Source: an uncultured Lachnospiraceae bacterium (GTDB lineage Bacteria; Bacillota; Clostridia; Lachnospirales; Lachnospiraceae). From it: DNA of 64,000 nucleotides. Under the pieces are notes generated by a model. The model made no database searches and was not told the origin of the DNA. It saw only the letters and a list, made by a program, of their open reading frames with translations. Numbering within the stretch: position 1 is the first letter of the stretch; each line of letters starts with the position of its first letter. The position numbers and the translations under genes were made by a program. The DNA lies in NCBI GenBank assembly GCA_902777355.1, contig CACYTU010000012.1:1-64000 (forward strand), written 5' to 3'. Below are positions 45,062-54,097 of the stretch, one piece after another.

Positions 45062-46765
45062 TCACTGCCAGCTGCCCTCTTCCAGGAATCTGTCCGCGCG
45101 GGTCTTAGCCCGGCTGACCAGTTCTCTGTCATATCCCAGAGCCCCTAAAAGGGCGATCGCGTTGCATGTGTTGGAGGGACCTGGCTGCAGGCGGTAGGAG
45201 AAGCGGACATCACCGTCCGAAATCTCCTCGCTGAAATGATGATTGTCAAAGGTGTCTTTGAGAAGCCCTGTGAGCTCCACATCGTGAGTCGCAGCGAAAC
45301 AGACAGTATCTGTGCTGCCGAAACAGCGGAGTATCTCCGTGGACGCGGAAATGCGTTCCACTGTGTTGGTCCCGCGCAGCACTTCATCGATACAGCACAG
45401 GACAAGAGGGTTCTCAGTCTCCCTGGCGGCCTGCAGTATGCGGCGCAGGGATTTGATCTCCACTATAAAGTAGCTCTCCCCATCCTGCAGGCTGTCCCTC
45501 AGGGCCATGGAGGTGTAGATCCTGTAACAGGCCCCGCTGTAGCTTGCGGCGGGTGCGGTCCCGACCGTCTGGGAGAGAAGGGCACAGAGGGCGGCTGCCT
45601 TCAGGAAGGTTGATTTGCCGGAGGCGTTGGAACCTGTCAGCAGGACCGGCCGCTGAGCCGTCAGGCTGTTGCTCACAGGCTCTGACAGAAGCGGATGGTA
45701 GAGATCCTGCACATTGAAGGGAAAGGCGCTTTCGTCCCTGAGCTCAGGCACAGAATAAAAAGGCAGGGTCTCTCTCCAGGAGACGATGCTGATACAGGCG
45801 TCGATCCGGCCCGTGATGGTGAGCAGGGCGTCGATCTGAGGCTGCCTGCCCCTCATCTGCCTGAGCATGTTGTTGAACTTGATCAGGTCCAGATGAAAAA
45901 TGATCCTGATATATTCAAGGGCCAGTCCCAGGGGATCCGCGCTTCCTGCAGTGCTTCCAAGGAGAAGGGAGGAGCCCCGTCTGAAAGACGCGAAGGCCTT
46001 CAAGAGCTCCGGAATTTTGTCTGTGTCCTCTTTAAAAGCGGGGCATCCGGCTTTTTCCAGCTCCCGTGCACAGTCCAGCAGGCGCAGAATGTAATTGAAC
46101 ACCTGAAAATGAGGTGCGATCCTTGCCTTTTCCTTGAAATAAGTGATTAGATTCAGGGAACAGACAAAGAGGAGGACCAGAATGCCGATACCTGTGTGCA
46201 GAAACATCAGGGCAAAAGCCAGGAAAGGAGCAAGAGCAGCCGCGTAATGAGGGAGATTGCTCCGCTCTCCCAGCGCTGTCGTGAAATCAATATAATCGTA
46301 GAGAGAGTATTTTCCGGCATGGCCCAGATCCATCAGAATCTCCTGAAGCCGGACTCTCTCCTCTTCGTGGTCCCCGCCCGCGAAATAAGCGTACTGTTCC
46401 TGCCTGAAAGGCAGGTCTGCCGCATTCATGGCCGGAGCCCTTAGCAGATGATAGAGGTACTCCTCTCCTGCCGCACTGCAGGTGCTGTCCATGGCATGGA
46501 AGACCTGGTCCATGTCCAGGTCGTTCCATGTGATATCGTCGATCCTGAAGCCTCCGGTGTGGTGGCGGGTATATTGAGGAATCTGAGCATACCGCTCGGG
46601 ACTTGTCTTCTTGGATGCTGGTTTTCCGAAGTTTTCGCGCAGAGTATGAAGCAGCCTGCTGCGGGTGCGCCTTCGCTCCCGGACACCCAGCATGAGGGTG
46701 ACCACAATGAAAAAACCAAGCAGGCCTATGAAGACCAGAGTTGTCCGCAAATCTTCCATAAACAA
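45062..46765 (-). CDS. membrane-anchored MutS-like ATPase
   Basis: 567 residues; starts TTG 46765 or ATG 46759, both behind GGAG. A membrane helix (about 10-27) and a second hydrophobic pair (about 185-215) precede a MutS core and ATPase domain. Walker A is TGSNASGKSTFLKAAA and Walker B is LVLCCIDEVLRGTNTVERISAS, with THDVELT following. There is no mismatch-binding (FxE) domain, no connector and no Smr nuclease. It belongs to the MutS-like families of unknown role; membrane attachment argues against ordinary mismatch repair. Confidence 0.8.
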   Translation of the reverse strand: MFMEDLRTTLVFIGLLGFFIVVTLMLGVRERRRTRSRLLHTLRENFGKPASKKTSPERYAQIPQYTRHHTGGFRIDDITWNDLDMDQVFHAMDSTCSAAGEEYLYHLLRAPAMNAADLPFRQEQYAYFAGGDHEEERVRLQEILMDLGHAGKYSLYDYIDFTTALGERSNLPHYAAALAPFLAFALMFLHTGIGILVLLFVCSLNLITYFKEKARIAPHFQVFNYILRLLDCARELEKAGCPAFKEDTDKIPELLKAFASFRRGSSLLLGSTAGSADPLGLALEYIRIIFHLDLIKFNNMLRQMRGRQPQIDALLTITGRIDACISIVSWRETLPFYSVPELRDESAFPFNVQDLYHPLLSEPVSNSLTAQRPVLLTGSNASGKSTFLKAAALCALLSQTVGTAPAASYSGACYRIYTSMALRDSLQDGESYFIVEIKSLRRILQAARETENPLVLCCIDEVLRGTNTVERISASTEILRCFGSTDTVCFAATHDVELTGLLKDTFDNHHFSEEISDGDVRFSYRLQPGPSNTCNAIALLGALGYDRELVSRAKTRADRFLEEGSWQ

Positions 46766-46933
46766 AATTACTCCAATGAAACCGGCTTTACTGTCTTGAA
46801 GCGGCCGGTAAAGCAGCAGTGAATCCTTATTCCTATGCAGCAGAAATCCCTGTTCAGGCAGGAATTTCAGAATTTCATTGGCTGCAGAGGATTTAAACAG
46901 TCTTTGTCCGGCCGTTTTTACCGGACGGACTTT

Positions 46934-49501
46934 TTATCCTTTTGACGGGACAGCGGATCCGGAATCTGAGGACCGGGAGCGCCTGGTGCTTCCCTTTGAG
47001 GAACTGTTCCCTGAAGATTTCCCGGATGCTTTCCGTGAAGAACCGTCTCCTGAAGATTTCCCGGACGATTTCCCTGAGCTTTTCCCGGACGATTTCCGTG
47101 AGGAACCACTTCCGGACCGCTTTCTGCCGGAGGAGGAGGGCTTGTCCGGATACAGGGAGGCATCATGAGCGTATTGCTGTACCAGGATCGTGTGAAAATC
47201 CGTGTCCTTGATATAGTTGGTCCTGCGGGTGATAAAACTGTTCAGCTTCTGTGTGTACTCTCCGCTCGTGACCCTTCCGTCCGCGACCTGGGTCAGACCC
47301 AGTTCCCAGCTGGCGGTCAGACGGGGATCCAACAGAGGCTTCAGGGCGCAGCTGCAAGTGTCAAAGATCATCTCACCTGTCTGAGAAGGCGTGATGACCT
47401 GTGTTTTGCTGTTGAGCCGCAGATAGTCATTGTTAAAGAGCTTTTTCAGGATCTCAGCCCGCGTGGCGCTGGTGCCGATCCCGCTCCCGCGGATCTGTTC
47501 CCGTAGTTCTTCCTCCTCGATCAGCTGACCGGCATTTTCCATGGCCAGGATCATGCTGCCGGAGGTGTATCGCTTGGGCGGCGACGTCTCACCTTCCCTG
47601 ATGGAAAAAGGACCTGCCGTCACCCTGGTGCCCTTGCGGGCTGTTTTGAGAAAGGCCGGAATATCGGCATCTTCACCATCCCCGCCTGTTTCTCCTCCGT
47701 CTCCGGACCTGCTTCTTACGGTCTTCGAGGCCGGACCTCCCGTTCCTGCTGCCTGTGTGCCGCCTCCTGCGGAAGCGGATGCGGATCCGTCCGATCCATC
47801 CCCGCCGGGGGACGTCTCTGAAGAGGAGCTTTCCGGCTGACCGTCTTTTTTGCGGAAAAAGGAATAATCCAGAACATCCAGGTATCCCCTCTCGACGCAG
47901 GTGCGAAGAGAAGCATTGAAAAGCTCGGTCTTCACACGGACAGATACGGCCATCCTGTCATAGACCGCGGGAGGGTAAAAAATGGATATAAAACGTCTGA
48001 CGATCAGCTCGTAGACGTTCTGGGAACGTCTGGACAGTGAGGGCAGGGCCTTGAGTCCCTCTCCGGTCGGAATAATGGCATAGTGATCCGTGACGGCCTT
48101 GTCGTTTGTGTAGCGGGATCTGCCGATCTTTTTCCAGCTGCCGCTCTCCAGGACCGGAAGCAGCAGTTCACGGTAGACGGGCATGGAGGAGATACCGCGC
48201 AGATTCCTGCCGATTTCCTTTGCAACCGCGGTGGTGAGCACGCGGGCATCCGTTCGGGGATAGGTCGTCAGTTTTTTCTCATAAAGCTCCTGTGCCACAG
48301 CAAGAGTCTGGTCCGGACTGATTTTGAAAAATCTCGAGCAGTCATTCTGCAGCTCTGCCAGGTTGTAGAGGAGCGGCGGATTCTTTTTTTCCTTTTTGCG
48401 CTGGATCTTTTCGATCACAGCCGGGACCCTGCTGTCGGCTGCCTCTCTGAACAGCTCTGCAGGGACCGCGGACCTGCCTGAGCCAGACACAGCAGAAGCG
48501 GTGATCTGATCCGCGCTTTGAACGGCAGCGGGAACCTTTCCGTCAACACCTTCTTTCAGACTTGCGTCAACGGAATACCCGGAAACCGAGGCCTGAGCCT
48601 GCCGGCCGGGATCCGGCGGGGAAGCTTTGTCCGGCAGAGGCCGGGGAAGCTCTTTTCCTGCCAGATAGAGGATCAGGCGCTCCGCGTCTTCTCTTTTCAG
48701 GAAGCCCGTATCCTTGTAAAGTCCGGGAGTCCCGTAAAAGATGCTCTTTTCGTCAACCTGCCACTGCGCAGTGAAGGAACCTTCACAACCCTCCTGGGAG
48801 ATCACTGCCTGGACCCTGAAAAACGGAGTCTTGACAAAGGAGCGGATTTCCCGCTCTCTGCGGACGACCATGCCAAGTACGCAGGTCATGACCCGGCCGA
48901 CGGCGATGACAGTGTGGTCTGTCCCCAGTGCCCGGCTCATTGCGTCGCTGTAGCGCAGGGTGAGGGCCCGGGAAAAATTGATGCCCATGAGGTAGTCTTC
49001 CTGAGCGCGCAGATAGGCTGCGGCTCCCAGATTGTCATAGGCAGAGGAGGGCTTTGCCTCCCTGATTCCGCGCAGGATCTCTTCCTGTGTCTGCGAATCG
49101 ATCCAGACTCTGAGTTCTTTTTTGCCCTTTACGCCGGCCTGGGCGGCTACCAGACGGTAGATATACTCGCCCTCACGCCCGGAGTCCGTGCAGATGTAGA
49201 TGGTCTCCACCTGCGGGTCGGTCAGGATGCGTCTGACGATCCCGAACTGTTTTTTTACTCCGTCGATGACCTGGTATTTGTATTCTTGCGGAATAAAGGG
49301 GATCGTGGCCATGGACCACCTCTTCAGGGAGGCGTCATAGGCATCGGGATAGGACATGGACACCAGGTGACCGACACACCAGGTGACTATGGTATCCTCC
49401 GCTTCCATATATCCGTCCGCACTGCGGAAGTTTTTGCCCAGAGCGGACGCGAAGGCGCGCGCCACACTGGGCTTTTCCGCTATAAAAACTGTTTTCGTAA
49501 T
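46934..49501 (-). CDS. topB: DNA topoisomerase III, apparent AUU start
   Basis: 855 residues if translation begins at ATT 49501. This codon lies five bases after AGGAGG and gives the canonical N-terminus (M)TKTVFIAEKPSVA with the catalytic Toprim Glu. No ATG, GTG or TTG lies between it and an in-frame TGA four codons upstream of the ATT. A GTG twelve codons downstream would remove the catalytic Glu. The type IA core has the DSGREGEYIYR acidic motif and active-site Tyr in TTYPRTD. Decatenation of DNA is the expected role. The tail (about 790-855) is Ser/Gly/Lys-rich with SSGKSSGK repeats, which probably bind DNA. Confidence 0.9.
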   Translation of the reverse strand: MTKTVFIAEKPSVARAFASALGKNFRSADGYMEAEDTIVTWCVGHLVSMSYPDAYDASLKRWSMATIPFIPQEYKYQVIDGVKKQFGIVRRILTDPQVETIYICTDSGREGEYIYRLVAAQAGVKGKKELRVWIDSQTQEEILRGIREAKPSSAYDNLGAAAYLRAQEDYLMGINFSRALTLRYSDAMSRALGTDHTVIAVGRVMTCVLGMVVRREREIRSFVKTPFFRVQAVISQEGCEGSFTAQWQVDEKSIFYGTPGLYKDTGFLKREDAERLILYLAGKELPRPLPDKASPPDPGRQAQASVSGYSVDASLKEGVDGKVPAAVQSADQITASAVSGSGRSAVPAELFREAADSRVPAVIEKIQRKKEKKNPPLLYNLAELQNDCSRFFKISPDQTLAVAQELYEKKLTTYPRTDARVLTTAVAKEIGRNLRGISSMPVYRELLLPVLESGSWKKIGRSRYTNDKAVTDHYAIIPTGEGLKALPSLSRRSQNVYELIVRRFISIFYPPAVYDRMAVSVRVKTELFNASLRTCVERGYLDVLDYSFFRKKDGQPESSSSETSPGGDGSDGSASASAGGGTQAAGTGGPASKTVRSRSGDGGETGGDGEDADIPAFLKTARKGTRVTAGPFSIREGETSPPKRYTSGSMILAMENAGQLIEEEELREQIRGSGIGTSATRAEILKKLFNNDYLRLNSKTQVITPSQTGEMIFDTCSCALKPLLDPRLTASWELGLTQVADGRVTSGEYTQKLNSFITRRTNYIKDTDFHTILVQQYAHDASLYPDKPSSSGRKRSGSGSSRKSSGKSSGKSSGKSSGDGSSRKASGKSSGNSSSKGSTRRSRSSDSGSAVPSKG
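46935..47150. repeat. coding repeats in the topB tail
   Basis: Short near-repeats encoding SSGKSSGKSSGDGSSRK and variants form the last 65 codons of topB. It is another repeat expansion at a gene end, here kept in frame. Confidence 0.7.
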
Positions 49502-49650
49502 ACCGGCCTCCTGTCAGTGTACTGGATGACTGCAGGTCTCACCCAGGCGGCAGGCTGTGCCTGTCCGGCTCGTAGGCAGTGAGGCCTGCAGTCAAAGATC
49601 AGTCAATCTGCCGGCGCTGCCCATGAACGCAGGCAGGGCAAAACACCGGA

Positions 49651-50736
49651 TTATTTTTTGCTGATATATCCCATCGCCTTGAGCAGCTCCGCGCACAGGA
49701 CGCCGCCGCCCGCCGCGCCGCGGATGGTGTTGTGGGACAGACCCACGAATTTGAAATCAAAGAGGGCATCGTCGCGGAGACGGCCGATGGAGACGCCGAA
49801 GCCACGCTCGTAATTTACATCCAGCTGTACCTGAGGACGGTTTTCTTCATCGAGATACTGGATGAAATTGGCGGGAGCACTGGGAAGACCCAGCTCCTGG
49901 GGAAGGCCTTTGAACTCACGGAGCTTCTCAATCAGGTCTTCTTTATAGGCTTTCTTTCTGAAGTTCACAAAGACAGTCGCTGTGTGTCCATAGAGAACGG
50001 GAACGCGGATGCACTGGCTGGTGATCACCAGACCCTTGGCGGGAACGATCACGCCGTTCTCGATCTGGCCGAAGACACGGAGGGGCTCGCGCTCACTCTT
50101 CTCTTCCTCGCCGCCGATATAGGGGATGATGTTGCCGTCCATCTCGGGCCAGTCGCGGAAGGTCTTGCCTGCGCCGGAAATCGCCTGATAAGTGGATACC
50201 AGTGCCTGCCAGGGATCGTAATCTCTCCAGGCGGCCAGGGCGGGGGTGTAGCTCTGGATGGAGCAGTTGGGCTTGACAGCTATAAAGCCGCGGGTCGTGC
50301 CAAGGCGCTGCTTCTGGAACTTGATGACCTCCGCGTGCTCAGGGTTGATCTCGGGAATGATCATGGGGACATCGGGAGTCCAGCGGTGGGCGCTGTTGTT
50401 GGAGACGACGGGAGTCTCTGTCTTTGCGTACTCTTCTTCAATGGCCTTGATCTCGTCCTTGGACATATCGACGGCGCTGAAACAGAAATCGACTTCGGAA
50501 GCGACCGCTTCGACGTCTTTGACATTTTTGACTACGATGTTCCTGACGGATTCAGGCATAGGGACTTCCAGCTTCCAGCGTCCTTCTACGCACTCGCCAT
50601 AGGTCTTTCCCGCACTGCGGGGGCTTGCCGCAATCGTTGTGACTTCAAACCAGGGGTGATTCTCCAGAAGAGAGATGAATCTCTGACCGACCATACCTGT
50701 GCCGCCGAGAATACCTACGCGTAACTTTTCACTCAT
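49651..50736 (-). CDS. asd: aspartate-semialdehyde dehydrogenase
   Basis: 361 residues from ATG 50736, preceded by AAAGGAGACAGTAAA; thirteen codons of upstream open frame are rejected. The NADP-binding GILGGTGMVGQRF loop is at the N-terminus, the catalytic Cys lies in KPNCSIQS, and the SNNSAHRW block and later catalytic His region are present. It makes aspartate semialdehyde for lysine, diaminopimelate, threonine and methionine. The length and motif style fit the fungal/archaeal-type ASADH branch, which many clostridia use. Confidence 0.94.
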   Translation of the reverse strand: MSEKLRVGILGGTGMVGQRFISLLENHPWFEVTTIAASPRSAGKTYGECVEGRWKLEVPMPESVRNIVVKNVKDVEAVASEVDFCFSAVDMSKDEIKAIEEEYAKTETPVVSNNSAHRWTPDVPMIIPEINPEHAEVIKFQKQRLGTTRGFIAVKPNCSIQSYTPALAAWRDYDPWQALVSTYQAISGAGKTFRDWPEMDGNIIPYIGGEEEKSEREPLRVFGQIENGVIVPAKGLVITSQCIRVPVLYGHTATVFVNFRKKAYKEDLIEKLREFKGLPQELGLPSAPANFIQYLDEENRPQVQLDVNYERGFGVSIGRLRDDALFDFKFVGLSHNTIRGAAGGGVLCAELLKAMGYISKK

Positions 50737-50957
50737 TTTACTGTCTCCTTTATGTCTTAAAAAAATAACGGGCAATCAATTGCTCTTGGCATGTATTGTG
50801 CTGCATATCAGGCCGTTGGGAAAAGAAGGGGTTCCTGAGCACTTTGAAAAGTGCCTGAATAAGAGGAAGCTCTGTCCCGGGCAGAATGCTATGATGACTA
50901 TTCTACTGCCAGTATCCCGATCCTGTAAAATACTTTTTTGCCTTTCGGAAAAAGCGA

Positions 50958-50999
50958 TTTCAAGACTCGCTCGTGAGTCTTGCGCGATGAAGAATAAAA
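50958..50999. repeat. REP-like hairpin C, copy abutting the argH stop
   Basis: AAGACTCGCTCGTGAGTCTT folds on itself and is followed by GCGCGATGAAGAATAAAAT, ending right at the argH stop codon. The same sequence recurs at 53725 (reverse orientation) and 63798. The gap 50737-50957 shows nothing else. Confidence 0.75.
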
Positions 51000-52382
51000 T
51001 TATTTCTGTGACTGCAGCCAGACGCGGGAAGCTTCGATCTCTTTTTCCATTGCTGCCTCACCGGGCGCTCCGGCGGTGAGCCTGCGGTTCACGCAGGCAC
51101 GCAGGGAGATGGCCTCGAACACATCCTCGCCGAACCGGTCGGAAAAAGCCCTGAGTTCATCGAGAGTGAGCTCTTCAATGCCTTTGTCAAGAGCGATGCA
51201 GTGCAGGACCAGGCGGCCGATGATGCCGTGGGCATCCCTGAAGGGAACTCCCTTGCCGACCAGATAGTCAGCAGCGTCTGTCGCGTTGGTGAATCCCCTC
51301 ATGGCGCTGGTCTCCATGACCTTTTTGTTGAAGCGGATGGTCCGCAGCATCTCCGCAAAGAGAGGGATGCAGGCCGCGGCAGTATCGATGGCGTCAAAAG
51401 CGGGCTCTTTGTCCTCCTGCATATCCTTGTTGTAGGCAAGGGGCAGTCCTTTCATGGCAGTCAGCAGAGACATCAGATCACCGTAGACCCTGCCTACTTT
51501 TCCGCGCACCAGTTCACAGATGTCAGGATTCTTTTTCTGGGGCATGATGCTGCTGCCCGTGGAGAAGGCGTCGTCCATTTCCACAAAGCGGTACTCGTTG
51601 GAATTCCAGATGATCAGCTCCTCGGAAAAACGGGACAGATGCATCATCAGGATGGACAGATCCGACAAAAACTCCAGCAGGTAATCGCGGTCAGAGACGC
51701 TGTCCATGGAATTGCGTGTCGCGCAGGCAAAGCCCAGCTCCCCGGCCACATACTCGCGGTCCAGAGGATAGGTGGTCCCCGCCATGGCGCCCGCGCCCAG
51801 AGGGCACTCGTTCATGCGGTCTCTGCAGTCGCTGATCCTGGTGTAATCCCTGCGAAGCATCTCGAAATAGGCCCCAAGGTGGTGGGCGAGTGTCGTGGGC
51901 TGAGCCTTCTGCAGGTGCGTGAAGCCCGGCATGAAGGTTTCTTTGTTGGCCTCCATGATCTCCAGGATCGTCTTCAGCAGGTGCAGGACCTGCCCGCGGA
52001 TCTCATCCGCCGCATCTCTTGTGTAAAGGCGCATATCCAGCGCGACCTGATCGTTGCGGCTGCGTCCTGTGTGAAGGCGCTTGCCCGCGTCTCCGATCCT
52101 GTCGATCAGATTCGCTTCCACAAAGCTGTGGATATCTTCATATTCGGAAGTGATCACAAGTTTTCCGCTCTCGATGTCGGACAGAATGCCCTCGAGTCCT
52201 TCCTGGATCGCCCGGCAGTCCTCCTCAGTGAGGATCCCCTGTTTTCCCAGCATGCGGGCATGTACCATGCTGCCCTGGATGTCCTGCCGGTAAAGCCGTT
52301 TGTCAAAACCGATCGAATCATTGAATGCCTTGACGGCTGCGTCGGTTTGTTTCGTAAACCTTCCGCCCCATAACTGTGCCAT
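51000..52382 (-). CDS. argH: argininosuccinate lyase
   Basis: 460 residues from ATG 52382, preceded by AAGGAGAAACAGT; an upstream in-frame extension is rejected. The fumarase/aspartase superfamily signature GSSIMPQKKNPD, the HTGRSRNDQ loop and the TTLAHHLGAYFEM segment are complete. It splits argininosuccinate into arginine and fumarate. argG is not adjacent. A REP-like hairpin touches its stop codon. The tRNA-Thr gene lies just upstream in the same direction. Confidence 0.96.
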   Translation of the reverse strand: MAQLWGGRFTKQTDAAVKAFNDSIGFDKRLYRQDIQGSMVHARMLGKQGILTEEDCRAIQEGLEGILSDIESGKLVITSEYEDIHSFVEANLIDRIGDAGKRLHTGRSRNDQVALDMRLYTRDAADEIRGQVLHLLKTILEIMEANKETFMPGFTHLQKAQPTTLAHHLGAYFEMLRRDYTRISDCRDRMNECPLGAGAMAGTTYPLDREYVAGELGFACATRNSMDSVSDRDYLLEFLSDLSILMMHLSRFSEELIIWNSNEYRFVEMDDAFSTGSSIMPQKKNPDICELVRGKVGRVYGDLMSLLTAMKGLPLAYNKDMQEDKEPAFDAIDTAAACIPLFAEMLRTIRFNKKVMETSAMRGFTNATDAADYLVGKGVPFRDAHGIIGRLVLHCIALDKGIEELTLDELRAFSDRFGEDVFEAISLRACVNRRLTAGAPGEAAMEKEIEASRVWLQSQK

Positions 52383-52472
52383 ACTGTTTCTCCTTAAATG
52401 GTCTTCTGCTGTTAAAAAAATATGCGCGGACATGCTCCTCCCATACCGGTCATGCATATCCGCGCACTAAAG

Positions 52473-52545
52473 AGCTGGAAAAGGGACTCGAACCCTCGAC
52501 CTACTGATTACGAATCAGTTGCGCTACCGACTGCGCTATTCCAGC
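52473..52545 (-). tRNA. tRNA-Thr (anticodon CGT)
   Basis: 73 nt on the minus strand. The acceptor stem GCTGGAA/TTCCAGC has 7 bp. The anticodon arm ACTGA-TTCGTAA-TCAGT places CGT in the loop, and the T arm carries GGTTCGAGTCC. CCA is not encoded. It reads ACG codons. Confidence 0.95.
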
Positions 52546-52585
52546 ATAACAAACACTGCGCCGCCGTTTGGCAGGCGACTTTATC

Positions 52586-52614
52586 ATTATATAGACTCAA
52601 AAGGCATTTGGCAA
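52586..52614 (-). promoter_or_regulatory. promoter of tRNA-Thr
   Basis: On the minus strand TTGCCA (52609-52614) and TATAAT (52586-52591) are separated by exactly 17 bp. The start point would be about 35 bp ahead of the tRNA. Confidence 0.75.
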
Positions 52615-52632
52615 GAACCTTTTTTAAAAAAA

Positions 52633-52668
52633 ACCGGCAGCAGCCTGTCCGATCTTGCTGCTGCCGGT
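52633..52668 (-). terminator. terminator of the SH3-repeat gene
   Basis: ACCGGCAGCAGC and GCTGCTGCCGGT form a 12-bp stem; on the minus strand a run of eight T follows. It separates the SH3-repeat gene from the tRNA promoter. Confidence 0.85.
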
Positions 52669-52797
52669 ATCAATTTCTCACAGGCTGTGCCCGTAAAGAT
52701 ACAGACCTTAAAGGATTTCCGATAGGGGAATCCTTAATCTGTGGTCACGATCCATGTTCTGGATCCGGAATCTGAACCTGAAATTCAATCTGTGATC

Positions 52798-53481
52798 TCA
52801 ATCCGCATGACTTCTGAAAATGAGGGTGTTCGAATCAACTATAGTTCTGTATTTCCCGTCATCGCGATAAAGCTCATAGTCGTCATAATCATAATCATCA
52901 TAATCGTAGTAGTAGTCATCATCATAGTAATCGTCATAATCCAGATAGTTCTTGTTTGTGTATCCGGCTTTTTCAAGACCGGGACAATAAACCATCCAGT
53001 AGTCTGAATGATTGTCTTTATACAGGGCGATTACCTCGTCACCGGTATACATCTTTCCGGTTTCGTTCTTTGCGTCGAAGGCCTTTGCGCTCCGGAGTGC
53101 CAGATACCCTCTTTCCACGCTGGCTGTGTAATGAATTCTGCCGGTGTATTTCTCATCATATTCCAGATAATGGCGGTTGACATAGCCCACCTTGTGATGC
53201 TTTGGAGAGTACACATACCAGTATGTATCATTTTCTGTTGGAGAAGGACAATGAATGACAGTGTCGCCGGAGTACAGCTTTCCGATTTCATTCTCTTTCT
53301 TGAAAGCCTTTCCTCTCCTGAGGGCGAGATAATTCTTTTCCACTATAACCGTATATTTGGAGAGAATAGTCTGATAGGCATGGACTTTAACGGGCTTGAT
53401 CACCGCGAGGGACATTGTCAGAAAAATCACCATCATGCCCAGAGCAATGATTCTTTTTTGTAAGGAATATTTTGTCTTCAT
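52798..53481 (-). CDS. secreted protein with two SH3-like domains and Asp/Tyr tail
   Basis: 227 residues. The N-terminus is a signal peptide (about 1-35). Two similar modules follow (about 40-110 and 113-180), each with a (N/G)YLALR-x-KAF opening, a TG(K)xYxGD(E/T)V turn and a VGYVNRHYL/AGYTNKNYL ending, as in bacterial SH3 domains. The tail (182-210) is almost pure Asp and Tyr, then a short folded end. Likely roles are wall or ligand binding; no catalytic domain is present. The Asp/Tyr run is encoded by a GAT/TAT-rich tract prone to slippage. Confidence 0.8.
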   Translation of the reverse strand: MKTKYSLQKRIIALGMMVIFLTMSLAVIKPVKVHAYQTILSKYTVIVEKNYLALRRGKAFKKENEIGKLYSGDTVIHCPSPTENDTYWYVYSPKHHKVGYVNRHYLEYDEKYTGRIHYTASVERGYLALRSAKAFDAKNETGKMYTGDEVIALYKDNHSDYWMVYCPGLEKAGYTNKNYLDYDDYYDDDYYYDYDDYDYDDYELYRDDGKYRTIVDSNTLIFRSHAD

Positions 53482-53724
53482 AAAGCACCTCCTGTGACTG
53501 ATTTGATCCTGACTGCGCTGAGACCGGGCGGGAAACGCCTCTTTATCAGGCAGGTGACCCGAACACCCAGAGCAAATACCAGAACGAACACCAAAGTACT
53601 ATAAACTTAATAAATGATGAAAAATGATGTGCCGGACAAGCTGACCATGCCTTTCCGGTTCGACAGCTTCAGAAAAAACTGTACATCTGTGCGACAGTAT
53701 ACCCCCTTATGATGATGGATTCGT

Positions 53725-53762
53725 TTTATTCTTCGGCGCGCAAGACTCGCGAGCGGGTCTTG
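53725..53762. repeat. REP-like hairpin C, reverse-oriented copy
   Basis: TTTATTCTTC-GCGCGCAAGACTCGCGAGCGGGTCTT is the reverse complement of the repeat at 50958 with a few changes. It lies in the 616-bp gap 53482-54097, which otherwise contains only the element at 53957 and no gene. Confidence 0.7.
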
Positions 53763-53956
53763 AATTCTTTCAATCTAGCTGACGCACATACAGCCGGGCG
53801 GGTTACATCCTGACACTGGAATATTTTGGAAAATACAGCAGTCAGGAAGCAGTAAATCTTCCCCGGCCAATGGCTTCGCCTCTTCTTATATTATATCAAA
53901 CCGGGAAGGGCTGTGCATCATATTTCAGGAATACAGGATTCATATATTCGATGATG

Positions 53957-54065
53957 GTTACAGTTCAGGCCCACCTGATTCTTGGAGCGCCTTTTGTGCA
54001 TTGCTGTAGAGGTGGGCCTTGAAAAACGCCGGTACTTGCTTTTTGCAAGCCCTGTGAACTGTAAC
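53957..54065. mobile_element. MITE-like element A, copy 2, with 8-bp target duplication
   Basis: 109 bp from GTTACAGTTCAGGCC to TGAACTGTAAC, flanked by perfect CGATGATG repeats (53949-53956 and 54066-54073). The first 90 bp match the copy at 17130 with about one change. The right part of that copy is missing here, so this looks like an internally deleted derivative that nevertheless moved. Confidence 0.88.
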
Positions 54066-54097
54066 CGATGATGTAAGCGGTAAAAGCAGGGACGGAT

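Noticed and set aside
48518-49582. Plus-strand open frame of 354 codons
   Set aside because: It is antisense to topB, which has complete catalytic motifs; no support for the antisense protein.
51201-52373. Plus-strand open frame of 390 codons
   Set aside because: It is antisense to argH and shows no domain.
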